From Leptodontidium sp. MPI-SDFR-AT-0119 (Eukaryota; Ascomycota; Leotiomycetes; Helotiales; Leptodontidiaceae), in contig JAHLEZ010000002.1 of the NCBI GenBank assembly GCA_020726505.1, positions 3,100,001-3,164,000 on the forward strand: a stretch of DNA of 64,000 bases, read 5' to 3'. Each line of letters starts with the position of its first letter. The first letter of the stretch is position 1. Position numbers and translations under genes: made by a program. Positions 60,692-64,000 of the stretch are shown here, piece by piece. The notes beneath the pieces were generated by a model that had not been told where the DNA came from, did not search any database, and saw only the letters and a program-made list of their open reading frames with translations.

Positions 60692-63600
60692 ATGGCAACT
60701 TGGAAGGAGAAAGGGGTGGTACCGGACTCGGACGACGAAGATGGGCTAGATAGCCAAAGTACGACGAGCCTTGAAGGCAACTTGGAGCAGATCCCGGACA
60801 GAAATTACGGCCTAGTGGACGACGACAAGACGCCTGATGGTAACGGCGAGGAGGAAAATATTCAGGATGGGGATCTATATTTCTCTGACGATGACCTTGG
60901 AGCGGCCGAGCCCACGATTCAGCACGATCCTGTACCCCTCACTCGGCAGGAGTCTATCGAGTTCCCTGTCGAGCACCATATCGAGCCCAAATTGCCACCC
61001 GAATTGCAATCTTCTACAGGATTCAAGGACCCACGGTTACACTGGGCATCTGATGAGGAGGATATCCCACAAGTCAAGTTAAATGCATCATCACGGCCTG
61101 GTATGGTACCAGAGGAAGAGATATCAAGGAGCTATGTTCAAATCACATCTCCGACTTCGACTCGGCTTTCTTCCCCCCCAAGTAGCGAACCAAGTCTCCC
61201 GCCGCACGACAATCTAAATGGCCAGAGGAAAATAGTCAGGTCTCCGAGTCCGCAGCCTGAGAACCTCGTTACGGATGGCCCCATCATAAATGCCAGACTG
61301 GAATTGGACATGGAGCCACCAAGCACAGCAAGACGTTTATTTCGGCAAAGAAATCCAATTCAACTGCACCCATATGCCATGGAACAGGAGAAGTACCGAC
61401 GGACATTGCAGGCAAGAGGTATTGCGCCCATGCGAATAGCATCCTCCTCCCAAGATTCACGTCGACCGTCTCGCAGCTCCTCGCCGGTCTCGGAATCTCA
61501 AGATGTTGACTACGATATGGGTGAGAGCCAACAGAAAGATATGGATTGGGATCCTCCATCTTCTCCTCCACGAACAGCAGAAACCCATGAGGACATATTG
61601 ATGAATGATGACAGTCCTCCAAAAGATCAGGATGAAGAGGATGAGGAATTTCCTGACATTGATGCGTTGCTACGAAATCCACCTCGCTTGCCCAAGAGAC
61701 CTGAACCGAAACCTAAGCCACAACCCCTACCAAAAGTCAAGCACCGACTGAAGACTTATTCGGCCAAAATCAGACGCCCTGGCTTATCCAGAATTCAAAC
61801 ACAACCACTGGGCCAAACTCGGCAGAGGGATATCACTGATAGCATCTTCGACATCCCTGCCTCCCCACCTGCAACTAGTTCACCATTCACAGCAACTTCT
61901 CGGCTTGCCCGAACCTCTATTTCTCGTGGATCAATTTCGATGGAAACAACACCTAGTACCTCTCCAAACGAGGCTTCCCTGCTACCTGGAGAACTTCCAA
62001 CCCCGGCCACTATTGCTGTGAAGCCAGTGCCAATTCTAGTTGATTCGGACATTGAAATTAACGACCCATTTGCTTCTGATATGGAGAAGTCAGCCTCTAC
62101 ATCATCATCTTCAGACGAGTCGATTCAGATTCGCAAGATCAGTAAGAAAATCCGAGGTGTTCTTCCAGCTTCACATCTTAGGTTGGATCAGAAGAAGTTG
62201 CCGAAACCTACTGTCCATACTTTGCGAGACACTGAAAGTTTATCTCCTGTCAAGGAATCATTTCGTCGTGGTGTCGCTCTTCCTCGAATCCGTCAAGACT
62301 CTCAAAGTCCACCTACTTCGACAAATGCACGGTTGGCGTTTCTTTCGGATTCTGGGGAAGATGATGAGAACGAGGAGCCGAGCATGGCAGATGACCCCAC
62401 CGAATTCGAAAGTATCTTTGACCAATCTCGTCTGGGTTTTGCCGATGAGGATGACAGGATTGATGCGATGCTGCCGTCCAAGAAACGGATCTCAGCTGGC
62501 TCATCACACCCGCGCAAGAAGAGAAAGAGTGGATCTGGATTGGGAGTTCGTACTGAAAGTGGCTCATATAATCGGCAAGCCAAGATCACTGATCATCTGA
62601 AGAAGCCCAAGAGTCGTGCCTCTGGCAGTAAGTCAGCACGACGACAGACAGGTCACGAAGGAGGTTCGAGCCGACATGGCAGTGGCACACCTCGTCCTAG
62701 AAAGCCTGCTCCACCACGACTTGGTATTCTCGATGTGATGAATCCATTAGACCGCGATGAGAAAGATCTACCACAATTCATCAGAGTTGCAGCGCGTACT
62801 GCGAGGTCTCGTGTGGGACAGGGCCGACAAAGTCCTTCAAAAAAGTTCATTCGATTAGACAATCGTGAGGATACTCAGGATGTTCAATCAGTTCTACAAG
62901 ATTGGAGAGAAGGGAAGATAGTCCCAAAGAAGCGCAATCCTCAGCCAAGGAGGGTTTTGAGCAGCTCAGCACTTCATCAAATAGCGGACAACCAGCAAAC
63001 TAGACTTTCAGCACCTGTTGGCAAGAGCAAGACGCAGCCGAACAGAGAGGCTACCCTGCCAGGACGGAAGCTGGTAATTTCTAGACGTCAACAGTCGATG
63101 AACAACTTTGTAACACGAGAAACGACCTCTACTCAAGAGACTGCACCCCCTGTGCGACACAACAATGAGACGAGACTCGGACCTATACACCGAGTGAACA
63201 CATCCCGTGGTTTACAACATCCAGCACGGCCTGCACAGCTTGAGTCGGCCGAAATGCCTCACTCGGATAGGCATTCTGCATCTGCGTTTAGAAGCACTAA
63301 GAAAGTGCTCGATGCTCTTTACAGAAACACACGAAGACGACCCATTCCACAGACAAACCTTCAACTCAGTCGATTTCTTGCTGATGATGATATTGTTCGA
63401 CCATCGATTGAAGATGACCCTATTGACGAAGAAGATGAAGTCGAGCTCGTCCAGGTCTCATCGAAGTCTGCGTGGCGCAAGAAACGGGTACCAAGGCGAG
63501 TCGATGCCGGTGCTGCAAATTATCGTCAGCCCAGTGATCCATTGATACTGGATTACTTTGCCCCAGATGTACCAAACGCCGATGAGAACAGTAAGCTGCT

Positions 63601-64000
63601 AGGTTTAGGAAAGTTTGGGACGAACTATCCCTACCACTTTGACACATTTCCTCTGCAGCCTGGAATATTCTTTCATGAGAGCACTATCATTGGAAGTGGC
63701 AGACTTTCGGACCTTCTCACCGGTTCCAATTCACAAAGGCCTCCATCTTCAGCCATTTCAGGTCTCAAATTTGCCGACAAAGTATTCAACTGGCAAACAT
63801 GGAATGAGAACGTCTCATCGGAAATTGGTGTTTGTTTAGATTGGCTTCTGGATCAGCTCCATGCTCAGCAATCGTCAACTCCAACAGCAGATGCCAACGA
63901 AGTAATTGCATTTGTGCTGGACTTCATTCAGTATAATGTGAAATTTGATGGCCCTCTCGACCGGGATGATTTCATGTCAAGAATGATCGAAGTTCTTCAA
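60692..64000 (+). CDS. mus7: Mus7/Mms22-family DNA-repair protein, 5' part
   Basis: Partial: the start is in the window and the frame is still open at base 64000 (1103 codons read, no intron needed). The product begins MATWKEKGVVPDSDDEDGLD. About 900 residues are disordered, with SDEEDIP-type acidic patches and basic clusters such as KKRISAGSSHPRKKRKSGSG (a likely nuclear signal). From about residue 900 the sequence becomes ordered (LDALYRNTRRRPIPQTNLQL). The family-like block DYFAPDVPN...LGLGKFGTNYPYHFDTFPLQ with PGIFFHESTIIGSGRL is what I associate with Mus7/MMS22. These proteins act with the Rtt101/Mms1 (Cul8-type) ubiquitin ligase in replication-fork repair. Domain and nuclear role are by family knowledge. 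The rest of the gene lies beyond the window. Confidence 0.78.
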   Translation, partial: MATWKEKGVVPDSDDEDGLDSQSTTSLEGNLEQIPDRNYGLVDDDKTPDGNGEEENIQDGDLYFSDDDLGAAEPTIQHDPVPLTRQESIEFPVEHHIEPKLPPELQSSTGFKDPRLHWASDEEDIPQVKLNASSRPGMVPEEEISRSYVQITSPTSTRLSSPPSSEPSLPPHDNLNGQRKIVRSPSPQPENLVTDGPIINARLELDMEPPSTARRLFRQRNPIQLHPYAMEQEKYRRTLQARGIAPMRIASSSQDSRRPSRSSSPVSESQDVDYDMGESQQKDMDWDPPSSPPRTAETHEDILMNDDSPPKDQDEEDEEFPDIDALLRNPPRLPKRPEPKPKPQPLPKVKHRLKTYSAKIRRPGLSRIQTQPLGQTRQRDITDSIFDIPASPPATSSPFTATSRLARTSISRGSISMETTPSTSPNEASLLPGELPTPATIAVKPVPILVDSDIEINDPFASDMEKSASTSSSSDESIQIRKISKKIRGVLPASHLRLDQKKLPKPTVHTLRDTESLSPVKESFRRGVALPRIRQDSQSPPTSTNARLAFLSDSGEDDENEEPSMADDPTEFESIFDQSRLGFADEDDRIDAMLPSKKRISAGSSHPRKKRKSGSGLGVRTESGSYNRQAKITDHLKKPKSRASGSKSARRQTGHEGGSSRHGSGTPRPRKPAPPRLGILDVMNPLDRDEKDLPQFIRVAARTARSRVGQGRQSPSKKFIRLDNREDTQDVQSVLQDWREGKIVPKKRNPQPRRVLSSSALHQIADNQQTRLSAPVGKSKTQPNREATLPGRKLVISRRQQSMNNFVTRETTSTQETAPPVRHNNETRLGPIHRVNTSRGLQHPARPAQLESAEMPHSDRHSASAFRSTKKVLDALYRNTRRRPIPQTNLQLSRFLADDDIVRPSIEDDPIDEEDEVELVQVSSKSAWRKKRVPRRVDAGAANYRQPSDPLILDYFAPDVPNADENSKLLGLGKFGTNYPYHFDTFPLQPGIFFHESTIIGSGRLSDLLTGSNSQRPPSSAISGLKFADKVFNWQTWNENVSSEIGVCLDWLLDQLHAQQSSTPTADANEVIAFVLDFIQYNVKFDGPLDRDDFMSRMIEVLQ

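Overview
The window is nuclear DNA of a filamentous ascomycete (Pezizomycotina). Genes are split by short GT-AG introns (mostly 45-60 nt, often with a CTAAC/CTGAC-type branch point), intergenic regions are compact, and the gene set is typically fungal: a Zn2Cys6 regulator, a Clr5-ankyrin protein, fatty-alcohol oxidase, an ADAM protease and Mus7. A Leotiomycetes placement is only an impression from protein style. I see no transposon, CRISPR array, rRNA or tRNA gene.

Layout. 1-11 kb: a glycine-zipper/RS-rich protein (-), a four-exon Clr5-ankyrin protein (-), a Ser-rich small protein (+), a SET-domain protein with an N-terminal signal sequence (+) and a doubtful small ORF. 11-20 kb: a membrane-anchored ADAM metalloprotease (-), a decayed SRPK-like kinase (-) and a small conserved-looking protein (-). 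20-33 kb: a six-exon unknown protein (+), mitochondrial GrpE (-), a small unknown protein (+) and a very large Lys/Ser/Pro-rich membrane protein with a C-terminal zinc motif (-). 35-43 kb: a triple-KH RNA-binding protein (+), RuvB-like helicase 1 (+), an HMG-box factor (+) and a GFA/CENP-V-fold protein (+). 43-50 kb: a nine-exon Zn2Cys6 transcription factor (-) divergent from a long-chain-alcohol oxidase (+), with about 1.7 kb between them that holds coding-like remnants. 50-64 kb: a mitochondrial AAA ATPase with a frameshifted C terminus (+), GatC-like (-), alpha-SNAP (+), a DUF726 hydrolase-fold protein (-), a small membrane protein (-) and the 5' part of a Mus7/Mms22 DNA-repair gene running off the window (+).

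Most genes are unrelated housekeeping or regulatory genes. The only pair suggesting a functional link is the Zn2Cys6 factor and the alcohol oxidase it faces. Exon models were built by hand from splice signals and reading-frame continuity; for nearly all multi-exon genes the exon lengths sum to a multiple of three. The most notable observations are the kinase pseudogene (two frameshifts, C-to-T type stops, a GC-AG intron), an intron placed directly after an ATG, a 24-nt microexon inside the zinc cluster, the signal-sequence SET protein and the frameshift that cuts off the AAA ATPase tail. No clearly new multi-gene system is visible.
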